NCBI RefSeq assembly: GCF_025629245.1 | Contig: NZ_JANZXN010000060.1 | Location: 62,001 to 126,000, forward strand | DNA length: 64,000 nucleotides | From: Natronobiforma cellulositropha | Lineage (GTDB): Archaea; Halobacteriota; Halobacteria; Halobacteriales; Natrialbaceae | Reading direction: 5' to 3' | Part shown: positions 18,046 to 26,900 of the stretch, piece by piece | Layout: every line of letters begins with the position of its first letter | Position numbering within the stretch: position 1 is the stretch's first letter | Translations under genes and position numbers: made by a program | Notes under the pieces: model-generated | The model's input: the letters and a program-made list of their open reading frames with translations, nothing else | What the model was told of the DNA's origin: nothing | Database searches by the model: none

Positions 18046-18423
18046 CCACGCGGCCGTCGACCACGGATGGAGGTCGACGGATGCCCAGCGATGCAGGGAT
18101 AGTGTTCAGATTCGTGCCCATATTCACGGTACAGTGTGATAATTTGGAGTGGTAAAACACTGTCCGTTGTATTTCGTCCACTTGTGGACGGATTTCGAGG
18201 AGAGGTCGAGGATATGAGGATAGATAGGAGGTGTATAAGGGCATACAATGGCCGAGGAACGGCCCTCGAGCGACCGAACGTCAAGCCGAGAGCAGCAGAT
18301 CTGTGCTATGTGACGACTCACCACCCTCGACAGCCGGGTCACGTCACAGCGTGAGCGCGCGGGTGAGTGACCGCCGTCTCGAGTGGCGCAGAGCGGACGT
18401 GAAGAACAATGAACCGGGTCGCG
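18046..18423. other. Intergenic region between nasA and tatC
   Basis: 378 bases holding the nasA leader and promoter (18123-18157). The rest is noticeably more AT-rich around 18130-18250. A 21-codon ATG frame at 18249 is too weak to call. No RNA gene was recognised. Confidence 0.5.
18123..18157 (-). promoter_or_regulatory. nasA promoter with shared nas element
   Basis: On the - strand TTTTAC (18152-18157) is followed after exactly 24 bases by TGTACCGTGAA (18123-18133), 78-88 bases before the nasA start. The 11 bases are identical to those before nasD, and the TATA spacing is the same. Confidence 0.7.
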
Positions 18424-19518
18424 CTACCGGCCAGCCCACTTCAGGAGCAAGAGCGTCCCCTCGAAGAGGGCGATCATGATGAGCGCCACCAGGATGGCAG
18501 CCATCAGCGTCGGGTCGAACGTTCCGAGGAACGCCAGGCCGAAGAAGCCCGCCCAGAAGTACAGTCGCTTCTCGGCGAGCCACTCGCGCGTGGTGACGCC
18601 CATCATCACCGCGAGGATGATGAACAGCGGAATCTGGAAGACCACGGCGAGAAACGCCGTGAGCGTGATGATCAGGTTGAAGGTGTCACCGAGGGCGTAG
18701 TGGATCTCGGCGCTGCCGTCGGCGTAGTAGGTGAAGTATCGGAAGAGAATCGGGAGGACGAACCGGAAGGAGACGAACATCCCGACGAGCGCGAGCACGA
18801 GGCTCACCGGCACCGCGGAGAGGTAGTACTTGCGCTCGTGGGGGTAGAGTCCCGGGCGCATGAACCGGTAGGCCTGGTAGACGAGCGCCGGGAGCGCAAC
18901 CAAGACGCCGAGCAGTGCGGCGACTTTGATCCGCGTCATCCACAGCTCGAGCGGGTGGTAGACGTGGGGCCGGGTGTCCTGCTCGAGCAGCGCCGACGGA
19001 AGGACGTGATCCCAGATGAACGTGATGGCCTGAGACGCCCAGAGAATCCCGATCGTCGTCGCCACCGCCGCCATCAGCGTGACCACGGCCAGCCGCTTGA
19101 CCATCTCCTCGATGTGGTCGGCCAGCGGCATCTCCTGGTCGTCCGGCGGCGTCGAGATTCCGCCGACGTCGTCGTCGGGGTCCGGATACTCCGGATCGTC
19201 GTCTGCGGGACGGTCGCGCGCGTAGCCGTCGCCGTCGGTCTTCGCCTCGCGGCCGCTCGAAGCGCTGGTGGTGTCGGCGGCCGCACTCGAGTCGTCCGCG
19301 TCGGCGTCGTCGCTCGAGTCGTCTCCCTCGGATTCCGGGTCAGCGTCGGCGTCCGTGTCGGAACCCGAATCGGCCGCGTCCGCGGAAGGAGCATCGGACT
19401 CGTCGGCGTCGTCGTCGCTCGAGTCGTTCCACCGCTCGGAGAGCGGTCTGCTGTCGGCGTCTTCGCGTTGCTCCTCAGAGCCCTCGACGTCCGCACTCTC
19501 GTCCGACTCGGGCGGCAT
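18424..19518 (-). CDS. tatC: TatC twin-arginine translocase subunit (single-unit form)
   Basis: 364 residues. Residues 1 to about 125 are a very acidic Asp/Ser/Glu-rich cytoplasmic extension. The TatC domain then begins with PLADHIEEMVKRL and has six membrane helices, with RPGLYPHERKYYL and the conserved FRFVLPILFRYF region. TatC recognises the twin-arginine signal of folded exported proteins. Haloarchaea use this pathway for most secretion, and several proteins here (2147, 36097) have such signals. It is divergent from the fused TatC at 19750, the pair known as TatCo/TatCt. Confidence 0.93.
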   Translation of the reverse strand: MPPESDESADVEGSEEQREDADSRPLSERWNDSSDDDADESDAPSADAADSGSDTDADADPESEGDDSSDDADADDSSAAADTTSASSGREAKTDGDGYARDRPADDDPEYPDPDDDVGGISTPPDDQEMPLADHIEEMVKRLAVVTLMAAVATTIGILWASQAITFIWDHVLPSALLEQDTRPHVYHPLELWMTRIKVAALLGVLVALPALVYQAYRFMRPGLYPHERKYYLSAVPVSLVLALVGMFVSFRFVLPILFRYFTYYADGSAEIHYALGDTFNLIITLTAFLAVVFQIPLFIILAVMMGVTTREWLAEKRLYFWAGFFGLAFLGTFDPTLMAAILVALIMIALFEGTLLLLKWAGR

Positions 19519-19536
19519 CTATCGACATATAGATAG
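19517..19536. repeat. Inverted repeat at the tatC start
   Basis: ATCTAT-N6-ATAGAT (19517-19534) overlaps the start codon region of the leftward tatC gene, with an offset CTATC/GATAG pair (19519-19536). Together with AT-rich sequence to 19560 this is a possible operator or leader hairpin. Weak. Confidence 0.3.
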
Positions 19537-19723
19537 GCCGCTGGTTATAGGCCTTTTTCTTACGATCAGGGTTCGCCGGCGAGAATTCCCCCTCGACGGG
19601 GCCACCACCGGCAACCGCTACCGGTTGCTCGTCGGTGAGGACGGCTGTATGCGTACCTGAGTACTGGCGCGCGACGCGGCCGAAACGGGGCGCAAAAGTG
19701 GTTGACTCGAAAGGTTGATAACT

Positions 19724-19732
19724 GAATATAAG
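19724..19732 (+). promoter_or_regulatory. TATA-like element of the fused tatC
   Basis: GAATATAAG, 18-26 bases before the ATG at 19750, in an AT-rich stretch of a GC-rich intergenic region. Confidence 0.45.
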
Positions 19733-19749
19733 TAACCCAGAGACATCGA

Positions 19750-22092
19750 ATGAGCTCTGCCCTCGACGAAGACACTGCCAAAGCGATCAACAGCGGCCGT
19801 GAGAGCATCGGCGCCCTCGTCTCGAGCGCGCAGACGCACGGGCAGAAGATATTCATCGTCTTCGTCATCGGCTTTCTGGGCTCCTTTTACGCCCTTCGGC
19901 TCTGGATCTGGGACTTCCTCGAGGCGACCGCGAAGGCCCAGATGGACCAAAACGTCGCCGAGGTAACGGACATCATCACCCGGACCCCGTTCGAGGTGAT
20001 CCTCTTACAGGCGAAGATCGGATTGATCGTGGGTGCGATCATCGCGATTCCGGCGCTGCTCTACTACTCTCGGGACGCGCTCAAGCGCCGCGGCTTCACC
20101 TCTGCAGTGCCGATTTCGCGCGCCTACGTCGCCGGCTTCGTCCTCACCTCGTTGACGCTGTTCTGGGTCGGCATTATCTACGCCTACGCCGTCTTCTTCC
20201 CCTACGCGTTCGACTTCCTCGCCGCCAACGCGGTCAGTGCGGGGGTCAAGCCGAGTTTCGGCATCACCCAGTTTACGGAGTTCATGGCGCTGTTGACGTT
20301 CTCGTTCGGCCTGGCAGCCCAGTTGCCGCTGTTCATGGGCGCGCTCGCCTACACCGAGGTCGTCCCCTACGAGACCTTCCGCGATAAGTGGCGTCACGCT
20401 ATCGTCGCGATCACCGTCTTCGGCGCGTTCTTCTCGCCGCCGGACCCGTTTACGCTCATCATGTGGGCCATCCCGCTGGTGATCCTCTACGTCTTCAGCC
20501 TCGGGCTGGCGAAGGTGTTGACCAACACCCGACGCCGCGGCGCGGCCGAAGCCATCGGCGGGACGACGCTGATGAAACGCCGGGCACTCCAGTCGGTCGG
20601 CGCACTCGCCGCCGCCGCACTCGTCGCGAGCGCCGCCATCTGGGCGGGCCTCTTCGACCTGCTCGACGAGGAGGTCTACCCGCTGCTCCCCGAGTACCTC
20701 CAGCCCGGCGGGCCGACCACACTCGAGACGCTCGCGGCCGACCACGGCGCACTCGGCGCGCTCGCGGCGGGACTCATCGTCGCCGCCGGGGTCGCGTTCG
20801 TACTCATGCTCGTCTACACGGTCAAGGTCCTCCAGAGTCCGGTCCACCCCCGGATCGACGACGTCAGAAGCGGCGACCCGGAGGCGATCGACCTCGACGT
20901 ACTCGACGCGGGCGCGATCGAGGCCGTCCCACCGCAGGCGTTCCTCGCGATGGACGAAGACGAGGTGCTCGGCCACGCGCGGACGGCGATGTACGACGAC
21001 GACCGCGAGAAAGCACAGGCGATCCTCGACCGCTACGACACCCTACAAGCGCAGGCGGCCGAACGCGAGGAAGACGCCCAGGCGGCCGACGCCGATGCCG
21101 GTGGCGCAGAAGGCGGCGACGCGGCGGCCGAGGCGGCCGACGCCGAGGAGGAGTCGAGCCTCTTTGCGAGCACCGCCGCGGACGTCGTCGACGCCTTCAC
21201 CGAGGAGGAGACGACCGAAGACGACATCGGCGGCTACGCCTACGACATCGCGTTCATCTTCCAGAGTCTCACCTCGAAGATGTTCTACCTCGTCGGCCTG
21301 TTCATGGTCGTGATGGGCGGGACGTTCATCTGGCTCTACAGCGGCGGGTTGCAGATCATCCTCGAGCAGTTCGCCTCCGGCATCCCAGAGGAGTACCTCG
21401 TCGAGGTCGCCAGGCAGAAGGGTGCCGACCTCGATGGCACCGAATCGACGAGAGAGCTGATCGACCAGAGCGGCTTCGTCATCGCGCTCCACCCCGTCGA
21501 GGTCCTCATCTTCGAGGTGAAGGTGAGCCTGATCGCCGGCATCGTCTCGATCCTGCCGCTCTCGCTGTACTTCGCCTGGCCCGCGATGAAAGAGCGCGGT
21601 CTCGCCTACGGCGACCGGCGGACGTTCATCGTCTGGGGTGGCTCGATGCTCGTCGGCTTCTTCCTCGGCACGGTGATCGGCTTCCTCTTCATCGCCCCGG
21701 CGCTGATCTCGTATCTGATCTCGGACGCACTCGCAGCGGATATGATCGTCTCCTTCCAGATCAGTCACTTCGCCTGGCTGGTGCTCTTTACCACCGTCGG
21801 CGTCGGCTTCCTGATGAACATCGTCGTCACGATGGGGCTGTTCCACGTCGGCGGCATCGTCAGCTACCGGACGATGCTCGAGGGCTGGCGCTTCGTCGTC
21901 GTCGGCATCTTCACCATCTCGGCGTTCGCCAGCCCCTCGGGGATCATCACGATGCTCATCTTCGCGGTTCCGCTCACCATCACCTACCTCATCGGTCTCG
22001 CCCTCCTCTACGTGCTGACGGCGGGCGGACGGCTCTTCGGCGGCGGTGGCGGCAAGCGGCCCAGTTTCGAGACCGGGCTGTTCGGCCGGTGA
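19750..22092 (+). CDS. tatC: Tandem-fused TatC (two TatC units in one chain)
   Basis: 780 residues. Two TatC units are joined head to tail: the first covers roughly residues 30-265, the second roughly 495-775. Between them lie two additional hydrophobic helices (QSVGALAAAALVASAAIWAG, LAAGLIVAAGVAFVLMLVYT) and an acidic Ala/Asp/Glu linker around 430-480. This is the TatCt architecture, restricted to haloarchaea as far as I know. Other Tat components (TatA) are not in the window. It is divergent from the single-unit TatC with 231 bases between. Confidence 0.93.
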   Translation: MSSALDEDTAKAINSGRESIGALVSSAQTHGQKIFIVFVIGFLGSFYALRLWIWDFLEATAKAQMDQNVAEVTDIITRTPFEVILLQAKIGLIVGAIIAIPALLYYSRDALKRRGFTSAVPISRAYVAGFVLTSLTLFWVGIIYAYAVFFPYAFDFLAANAVSAGVKPSFGITQFTEFMALLTFSFGLAAQLPLFMGALAYTEVVPYETFRDKWRHAIVAITVFGAFFSPPDPFTLIMWAIPLVILYVFSLGLAKVLTNTRRRGAAEAIGGTTLMKRRALQSVGALAAAALVASAAIWAGLFDLLDEEVYPLLPEYLQPGGPTTLETLAADHGALGALAAGLIVAAGVAFVLMLVYTVKVLQSPVHPRIDDVRSGDPEAIDLDVLDAGAIEAVPPQAFLAMDEDEVLGHARTAMYDDDREKAQAILDRYDTLQAQAAEREEDAQAADADAGGAEGGDAAAEAADAEEESSLFASTAADVVDAFTEEETTEDDIGGYAYDIAFIFQSLTSKMFYLVGLFMVVMGGTFIWLYSGGLQIILEQFASGIPEEYLVEVARQKGADLDGTESTRELIDQSGFVIALHPVEVLIFEVKVSLIAGIVSILPLSLYFAWPAMKERGLAYGDRRTFIVWGGSMLVGFFLGTVIGFLFIAPALISYLISDALAADMIVSFQISHFAWLVLFTTVGVGFLMNIVVTMGLFHVGGIVSYRTMLEGWRFVVVGIFTISAFASPSGIITMLIFAVPLTITYLIGLALLYVLTAGGRLFGGGGGKRPSFETGLFGR

Positions 22093-22140
22093 GTACTCCG
22101 AAGGGCTGTCGTTAAGCCGTCGGCGTTCGAACCGCCCGCC

Positions 22141-22320
22141 ATGCCGAAGATCAGCGTCGAAATCCCACAGGAACTGCTCGACGACCTCGACGACCACGTC
22201 GGCGACGACGGCAAGTTCGTCAACCGAAGCGACGCGATCCGTGCCTCGATCAGGAAGACTCTCGACCTGCTGGACGAGATCGACGAGCGCCACGACCGCC
22301 TCGAGTCGGACGAGAACTGA
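22141..22320 (+). CDS. Small ribbon-helix-helix (CopG-like) DNA-binding protein
   Basis: 59 residues: MPKISVEIPQELLDDLDDHV, then FVNRSDAIRASIRKTLDLL. The beta-strand followed by two helices, with NRSDAIR at the second helix, is the ribbon-helix-helix signature of dimeric repressors. No toxin-like partner follows; the next gene converges 12 bases downstream. A TCGTTAAG element 28-35 bases upstream supports the start. Target unknown. Confidence 0.8.
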   Translation: MPKISVEIPQELLDDLDDHVGDDGKFVNRSDAIRASIRKTLDLLDEIDERHDRLESDEN

Positions 22321-22332
22321 GCCGGACGAGAC

Positions 22333-23112
22333 CTAGGGGTCGAGTCGCGTCGCGAAGCCGAAGTTGGGTTTCACGTCCTCGATTCTCACGGTGACGGTCT
22401 CACCCACCTCGGTGTCGGGGACGAACAGACGGTAGCCCTCGACGGAGGCGATGCCGTCGCCCTCGGTGCCGGTGTCGAGAATCTCGACCTCGAGTTCCTC
22501 GCCTTCCTCGACGGGGGCGGTGAGCCGGCCGATGCCGAGGAGGTAGATCTCGGAGGATTCGTCTCTCGAGGCCTTGGGGCTGGTGGCGAGGACGTGGTCG
22601 AACTCGTCTTCGAGGTCGGCACGCAGGGCGTCGACGTCGGGACCGTCGAACACCTTGACCGCGAAGTTGCCGCCGGTGGCGAGCAGTTCGAGGGCGGTCT
22701 CGAACGCCAGTCGCGCGAGGTGGAGTGAGCGCGCCTGGTCGAGGGAGTACTCGCCGGACATGTTCGGTGCCATGTCGGAGACGACGACATCGACGCTGCC
22801 GCCTGCGGTGTCGGTGACGCGCTCGCGGGTGCGTTCGTTCGTCATGTCGCCGCGGACGGTCTCGATGCGGTCGCCGTAGGACTCGTCGAACTCACGGATG
22901 CGCTGGAAGTCGACGCCGACGACGCGCCCCTGGGGACCGACACGCTCGGCGGCGACCTGGAGCCAGCCACCGGGGGCCGCGCCGAGGTCGACGACGGTGT
23001 CCCCGCCGGAGATGAGGTGTTCTGCATCGTCGAGCTGGCGGAGTTTGTACGCCGCGCGGCTCCGGTAGCCCTGCTGTTTCGCCCGGTTGTAGTAGTCGTC
23101 CTTTCGAGTCAT
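22333..23112 (-). CDS. rlmE: FtsJ/RlmE-type 23S rRNA 2'-O-methyltransferase with TRAM domain
   Basis: 259 residues from [13 protein letters not shown] (23112). FtsJ/RrmJ fold: SAM-binding [14 protein letters not shown], and the catalytic K-D-K-E set, with the aspartate in [11 protein letters not shown] and lysine in NFAVKVFDG. It methylates a uridine in the 23S rRNA A-loop. The C terminus is a TRAM RNA-binding domain ([11 protein letters not shown]... [11 protein letters not shown]), a common archaeal addition. An upstream start at 23226 is rejected because the added 38 residues are arginine/proline-rich and non-homologous. Confidence 0.9.
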   Translation of the reverse strand: MTRKDDYYNRAKQQGYRSRAAYKLRQLDDAEHLISGGDTVVDLGAAPGGWLQVAAERVGPQGRVVGVDFQRIREFDESYGDRIETVRGDMTNERTRERVTDTAGGSVDVVVSDMAPNMSGEYSLDQARSLHLARLAFETALELLATGGNFAVKVFDGPDVDALRADLEDEFDHVLATSPKASRDESSEIYLLGIGRLTAPVEEGEELEVEILDTGTEGDGIASVEGYRLFVPDTEVGETVTVRIEDVKPNFGFATRLDP

Positions 23113-23484
23113 TGGAGCGTCACCACACGTCGGGGTACGTCTCCGTGTCGGATCGTCGATACCGTCGTGTTCATACGTCGGTTGACGCAGTCGACCCGGA
23201 AATGTACGTCGGATGAGGCGGGACACGTCGAACGACCCGTGTGGTGTCGGATCGGCGTGGAGTCGGGGTCGCAGTCAGTCGGCGATCTCGGCGTCTCGTG
23301 CGGCCGTTCGTCGACCGCACGGTGGCCACCTCGAGTCGAGGCGAAGCGGCCGCGCGGAACGGTCGTCAGCGTCTCCTCGATCGAGCGTCCTGAAACGAAC
23401 GGACGTCGGCGAAATTCGGGAGACGACACGCCGGTCGCCCACAAAGGGTGGCTTTTTATGGCGACCCTCCGTACCCCGACGCAT
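23113..23484. other. Intergenic region between rlmE and pcn
   Basis: 372 bases, divergent promoters for rlmE and PCNA. The pcn TATA box is at 23452-23460. GC-rich otherwise. An open frame runs through it into pcn but lacks protein-like character. Confidence 0.5.
23452..23460 (+). promoter_or_regulatory. TATA box of pcn
   Basis: CTTTTTATG, 25-33 bases before the PCNA ATG at 23485. It fits a nearly leaderless message and excludes the upstream in-frame starts. Confidence 0.65.
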
Positions 23485-24228
23485 ATGTTCAAGGCCATCG
23501 TGAGCGCGGAAACGCTCTCCAGCGCGCTCGACTCGGTGAGTGTGCTGGTCGACGAGTGCAAGATCCACCTCGAGGAGGACGGCTTCACGATTCGCGCCGT
23601 CGATCCCGCCAACGTGGGGATGGTCGATCTCTCGCTCGACGCGGCCGCCTTCGAGTCCTACGAGGCCGACGGCGGTCTCATCGGCGTCGACCTATCGCGA
23701 CTCGAGGACATCGCCGGCATGGCGGAGTCCGGCGGACTCGTCCAGCTCGAACTCGACGAAGAGACCCGCAAACTCCACATCCAGATCGACGGACTCGAGT
23801 ACACGTTAGCGCTGATCGACCCCGACTCGATCCGCCAGGAGCCGGACATTCCGGACCTCGACCTGCCCGCCTCGGTCGTCCTCGAGGGCAAAGACATCAA
23901 CCGCTCGGTGAAAGCCGCCGACATGGTCTCCGACCACATCGCCCTCGGCGTCGACGAGGGCGAGGAGTTCTTCTACGTCGACGCAGAGGGTGACACCGAC
24001 GACGTCCACCTCGAGCTGACCACCACGGAACTGATCGACCTCCAGCTCGGTCCCGCCCACTCGCTGTTCAGCCTCGACTATCTCAAAGACATGAACAAGG
24101 CGATTCCCGCCGCTGCCGAGGTCACCCTCGAACTCGGCGAGGAGTTCCCGATCAAGATCCACTACGGCTTCGCCGAGGGACAGGGCCAGGTCACCTACAT
24201 GCTGGCACCGCGCATCCAGAGCGACTGA
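23485..24228 (+). CDS. pcn: PCNA sliding clamp
   Basis: 247 residues, the usual clamp length, beginning [18 protein letters not shown]. Both clamp folds are evident, with the interdomain connector around [10 protein letters not shown] and the C-terminal tail [12 protein letters not shown]. As a homotrimer it encircles DNA and tethers polymerase, FEN1, ligase and others. PriL (1.1 kb downstream), Hjc and the RfcC-type loader (56.6 kb) are in the same window. It is highly acidic, as expected for a haloarchaeal cytosolic protein. Confidence 0.96.
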   Translation: MFKAIVSAETLSSALDSVSVLVDECKIHLEEDGFTIRAVDPANVGMVDLSLDAAAFESYEADGGLIGVDLSRLEDIAGMAESGGLVQLELDEETRKLHIQIDGLEYTLALIDPDSIRQEPDIPDLDLPASVVLEGKDINRSVKAADMVSDHIALGVDEGEEFFYVDAEGDTDDVHLELTTTELIDLQLGPAHSLFSLDYLKDMNKAIPAAAEVTLELGEEFPIKIHYGFAEGQGQVTYMLAPRIQSD

Positions 24229-24279
24229 CGACGCGAAAACGACGCCACCGTTCTGACCCCGCAACGATCTCGAGTGACG

Positions 24280-24364
24280 ACGCTCGAGAGTGCGTCGGGG
24301 AACAACGCTCGAGAGTACGTCGGGGAACAACGCTCGAGAGTGCGTCGGGGAACAACGCTCGAGG
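24280..24364. repeat. 25-bp tandem repeat, three full copies plus a partial one
   Basis: Units begin at 24280, 24305 and 24330, with a partial copy at 24355. Copies 1 and 3 are identical over 25 bases (ACGCTCGAGAGTGCGTCGGG plus GAACA); copy 2 differs by one base (A for G at unit position 13). It lies between the 3' ends of pcn and the alpha/beta hydrolase and overlaps no gene. Each unit contains the palindrome CTCGAG. Confidence 0.9.
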
Positions 24365-24365
24365 G

Positions 24366-25241
24366 CTACGGGGCGACGCGAGCGCCGAGGTGCTCGCGGA
24401 GGCGCTCGAGCGTCCAGTCTGCATCTTCGAAGAAGAACAGGTGTGAGCCGTCGGTGCGGACCTCGAGACGGGCGTCGGGGAGCTTCTCGGCGAGTAAGCG
24501 CCCGTTCGCAGCGGGGACGATCCGGTCGTCGCCGCCGTGGAGCACCAGCGTCGGACAGCGGACCGACCAGAGCGAGTCGGCCAGGTCGGCGTTCTCGAAG
24601 GCCGTGAGCTGGGCGAGCGCCGCGAGGTCGGCTGCGTCCTGCTCGAGTCGCCACTCGAGGAGCTGATCGATCAGGTGGGGGTTGCGGTTGGTGAACGCCT
24701 CAGAGAACGCCGGGCGCTGGCGCTCGCGGAGCTGTCGGCGGCGGGTCCTCCCGCGCGGCGTCTCGAGGAGCTGTGCGCGGACGTCGGGTGGGATCGGAAC
24801 GGCGTCGACGCCGCCGTGGGTCGCCCCACAGAGGGTGAGCGACGCCGCTCGCGTGTACTCGAGGGCGTAGCGCAGCGCGAGCGTGGCACCGAGACCCGCA
24901 CCGACGAGGTGGGCCGACCGAACGCCGGCATCGTCGAGGACGGTCTCGAGGTCGCCGGCCAGGTCGTCGAGCGAGGGGGCGAACGCCCGTCGGACCAGCG
25001 GGCCGGCGAGCCGTCGTGGGAGGGCACGGACGACGCGCGAGAGTCCGTCCTCGGAACGGCCGGTCCCGCGGGTGTCGGGGGCGATCACGTCGAACTCGGC
25101 GGCGAGCCCCTCGCGCACCGGTCGCCACTGCCAGCGCCCGGCGCCGGCCGTCTGGAGGAGCACGACGGTCTCGCCGTCGCTCGGATCGACGCCGTCGCGT
25201 TCGTAGTACAGCTCCACTCCGTCGGAGGTCGCCCACGGCAT
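24366..25241 (-). CDS. Alpha/beta hydrolase
   Basis: 291 residues from MPWATSDGVELYYERDG. Alpha/beta-hydrolase landmarks: an oxyanion region after VVLLQTAGAG, APDTRGTGRS, a nucleophile elbow GAGLGA where the usual serine is leucine, HGGDDRIVPA with the acid, and a late histidine in GSHLFFFED. The elbow sequence (G-A-G-L-G) lacks the normal Ser/Asp/Cys nucleophile, so catalysis is uncertain. A longer start at 25547 would overlap the divergent priL gene and is rejected. Confidence 0.8.
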   Translation of the reverse strand: MPWATSDGVELYYERDGVDPSDGETVVLLQTAGAGRWQWRPVREGLAAEFDVIAPDTRGTGRSEDGLSRVVRALPRRLAGPLVRRAFAPSLDDLAGDLETVLDDAGVRSAHLVGAGLGATLALRYALEYTRAASLTLCGATHGGVDAVPIPPDVRAQLLETPRGRTRRRQLRERQRPAFSEAFTNRNPHLIDQLLEWRLEQDAADLAALAQLTAFENADLADSLWSVRCPTLVLHGGDDRIVPAANGRLLAEKLPDARLEVRTDGSHLFFFEDADWTLERLREHLGARVAP

Positions 25242-25306
25242 ACGCCGACAGACGCGTGCGAGGAACTTGAACTCGTGGTCGGCCGGGTGGCCGCTCGAGA
25301 CGACGT

Positions 25307-25314
25307 GTTTAACA
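25307..25314 (+). promoter_or_regulatory. TATA box of priL
   Basis: GTTTAACA, 26-33 bases before the ATG at 25340. Confidence 0.5.
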
Positions 25315-25339
25315 CCGATGAGTGAGAACCGGGCCAGCC

Positions 25340-26410
25340 ATGCAGCGACTCCACGCGCGCTACCCGTTTCTCGAGGGGGCGCGCGACGCCGTCGCCACCC
25401 AGGCGGTCGATCTGGTGACCGTCGTCGAACAGGAGCGCCCCGTCGTCGAGCGCGCCCGCGAGCGCGTCGTCGCAGCGCTCGAGGAGGGTGACGTCGGCGA
25501 GCCGAGTCGCGACCCGCGAACCGAACTGCTCTCGTACCCGGTCGCACGCGTGCTCGTCTCGCTCGCCGACCAGCGCGTGCTCGTCCGTACCTACGCGCGA
25601 GCGGAGGCGGCGACGGCCTACGAGCGCTTCGTCGCCGACTTCGAAGACACCACCGAGCTCAAGAGCGTCGAGACGAGCGGCGTCACGCTCGAGGAGCTAC
25701 TCTCGGAGTTCGACCTCGAGCGAGCGGTCCGGGAGACGGAGACGGGCTACCAGGTCGGCGTCGGCGCCTACCTCCCGCTGGCGGGCGACCTCTGGGAGTC
25801 CGAGTGGCGGCTGGTCAACCGCGCGCTCGAGCGCGGCGAGGTGCCCGTCGACGAGGACGAACTGCTGACGCTCGTCCGCGAGGCCGTCCGCGAGCGCGTC
25901 GAGGAGGGGCTGCCGTTCGACGTGCCGGAGCCGATCGCCGAGGCGCTCACGGACGACGTCGAAGAGATTCAGGAGGTGCTCGCCGAACTCGACCTGACCC
26001 GTGAGATCGACACCGTCGTCCCCGACCTCTTTCCGCCGTGTATGACGGCGCTACTCGATGCGATCCAGAAGGGCGAACACCTCCCGCACCACTCGCGCTT
26101 CGCGATCACCGCCTTCCTCGCGAGTATCGGCATGAGCACCGACGAGATCGTCGAACTGTACCGCGTCAACTCGACGTTCGGCGAGGAGATGACACGCTAT
26201 CAGACCGACCACATCCGCGGGGAGAGTTCCCCGACCGAGTACTCACCGCCCTCGTGTGCGACGATGGTCTCCTACGGCGACTGTGTGAACAAAGACGACC
26301 TCTGTGAACGCATCCCCCACCCGATGGCCTACTACGAACGTCGCCTCGACGAGACCGACGACGACGAACTCGAGGACTGGCGCGAGACCGTCGAGAGCGA
26401 GGAGGCGTAG
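25340..26410 (+). CDS. priL: DNA primase large subunit
   Basis: 356 residues from MQRLHARYPFLEGARDAV. The C-terminal Fe-S domain is intact: conserved cysteines in FPPCMTALL, SPPSCATMVSYGDC and DDLCERIPHP would bind a [4Fe-4S] cluster. PriL partners the catalytic PriS in making RNA/DNA primers; PriS is not in the window. Same strand as PCNA but with its own promoter. Confidence 0.94.
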   Translation: MQRLHARYPFLEGARDAVATQAVDLVTVVEQERPVVERARERVVAALEEGDVGEPSRDPRTELLSYPVARVLVSLADQRVLVRTYARAEAATAYERFVADFEDTTELKSVETSGVTLEELLSEFDLERAVRETETGYQVGVGAYLPLAGDLWESEWRLVNRALERGEVPVDEDELLTLVREAVRERVEEGLPFDVPEPIAEALTDDVEEIQEVLAELDLTREIDTVVPDLFPPCMTALLDAIQKGEHLPHHSRFAITAFLASIGMSTDEIVELYRVNSTFGEEMTRYQTDHIRGESSPTEYSPPSCATMVSYGDCVNKDDLCERIPHPMAYYERRLDETDDDELEDWRETVESEEA

Positions 26411-26452
26411 CCTCGCCGGGAGAAAGCGGACGAGAGAACCGGCGGGCGCAGC

Positions 26453-26722
26453 TCAGACGGTGTTCTTCGCGTCGGTCTCAGCCTCGTCGGTCTCGAGACC
26501 GTCTTCGGGGTCGTTGAGCGTGTAGGCGAGACCGACGCCCATCGCGGTCATCAGGAAGATGAAGCCGACGATGGCCCCGACGAGCATCTCACCGCCTTCG
26601 GCGTCGAGGACGCTCGCGTTCGCGTCGCTGTACGTGACGCCGATCCAGTACATCGCCGCGAGCATGATGAGAACGGCACAGACGGCGGCGACGATTTCGA
26701 TGATCCGCTCGCGCTCGAGCAT
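26453..26722 (-). CDS. Small two-helix membrane protein
   Basis: 89 residues from MLERERIIEIVAAVCAVLIM. Two hydrophobic helices (IIEIVAAVCAVLIMLAAMYW and MLVGAIVGFIFLMTAMGVGL) and an acidic C-terminal tail. The start at 26722 is supported by a CTTTTGGTG element about 28 bases upstream; the longer frame to 26920 has a non-protein-like N terminus. Family unknown to me. Confidence 0.7.
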   Translation of the reverse strand: MLERERIIEIVAAVCAVLIMLAAMYWIGVTYSDANASVLDAEGGEMLVGAIVGFIFLMTAMGVGLAYTLNDPEDGLETDEAETDAKNTV

Positions 26723-26900
26723 TGGCCCTGAGTTTCTCCGGACCCACCAAAAGGGCTTCGAACGGCGTCTCTGCGGCCAGGACGACGCAGGCGAGAGGGG
26801 TATGCTCCTCGAGCACCTAGAGTGGTCGTACAGCCAGACCACCGCTCGAGCGGGCCGGTCGCCGGCACGTGTCGAACCCGGCCGCTCGGAGTCCACTACC

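Noticed and set aside
15754-18102. Long + strand open frame (782 codons) opposite nasA and nasB
   Set aside because: Antisense shadow; the - strand carries complete molybdopterin-enzyme and transporter motifs.
18249-18314. 21-codon ATG frame between nasA and tatC
   Set aside because: Too short, no conserved start context, and the nearby TATA-like sequence is too close to the ATG.
24280-24364. Possible CRISPR array
   Set aside because: Units abut directly with no spacers; it is a 25-bp tandem repeat.
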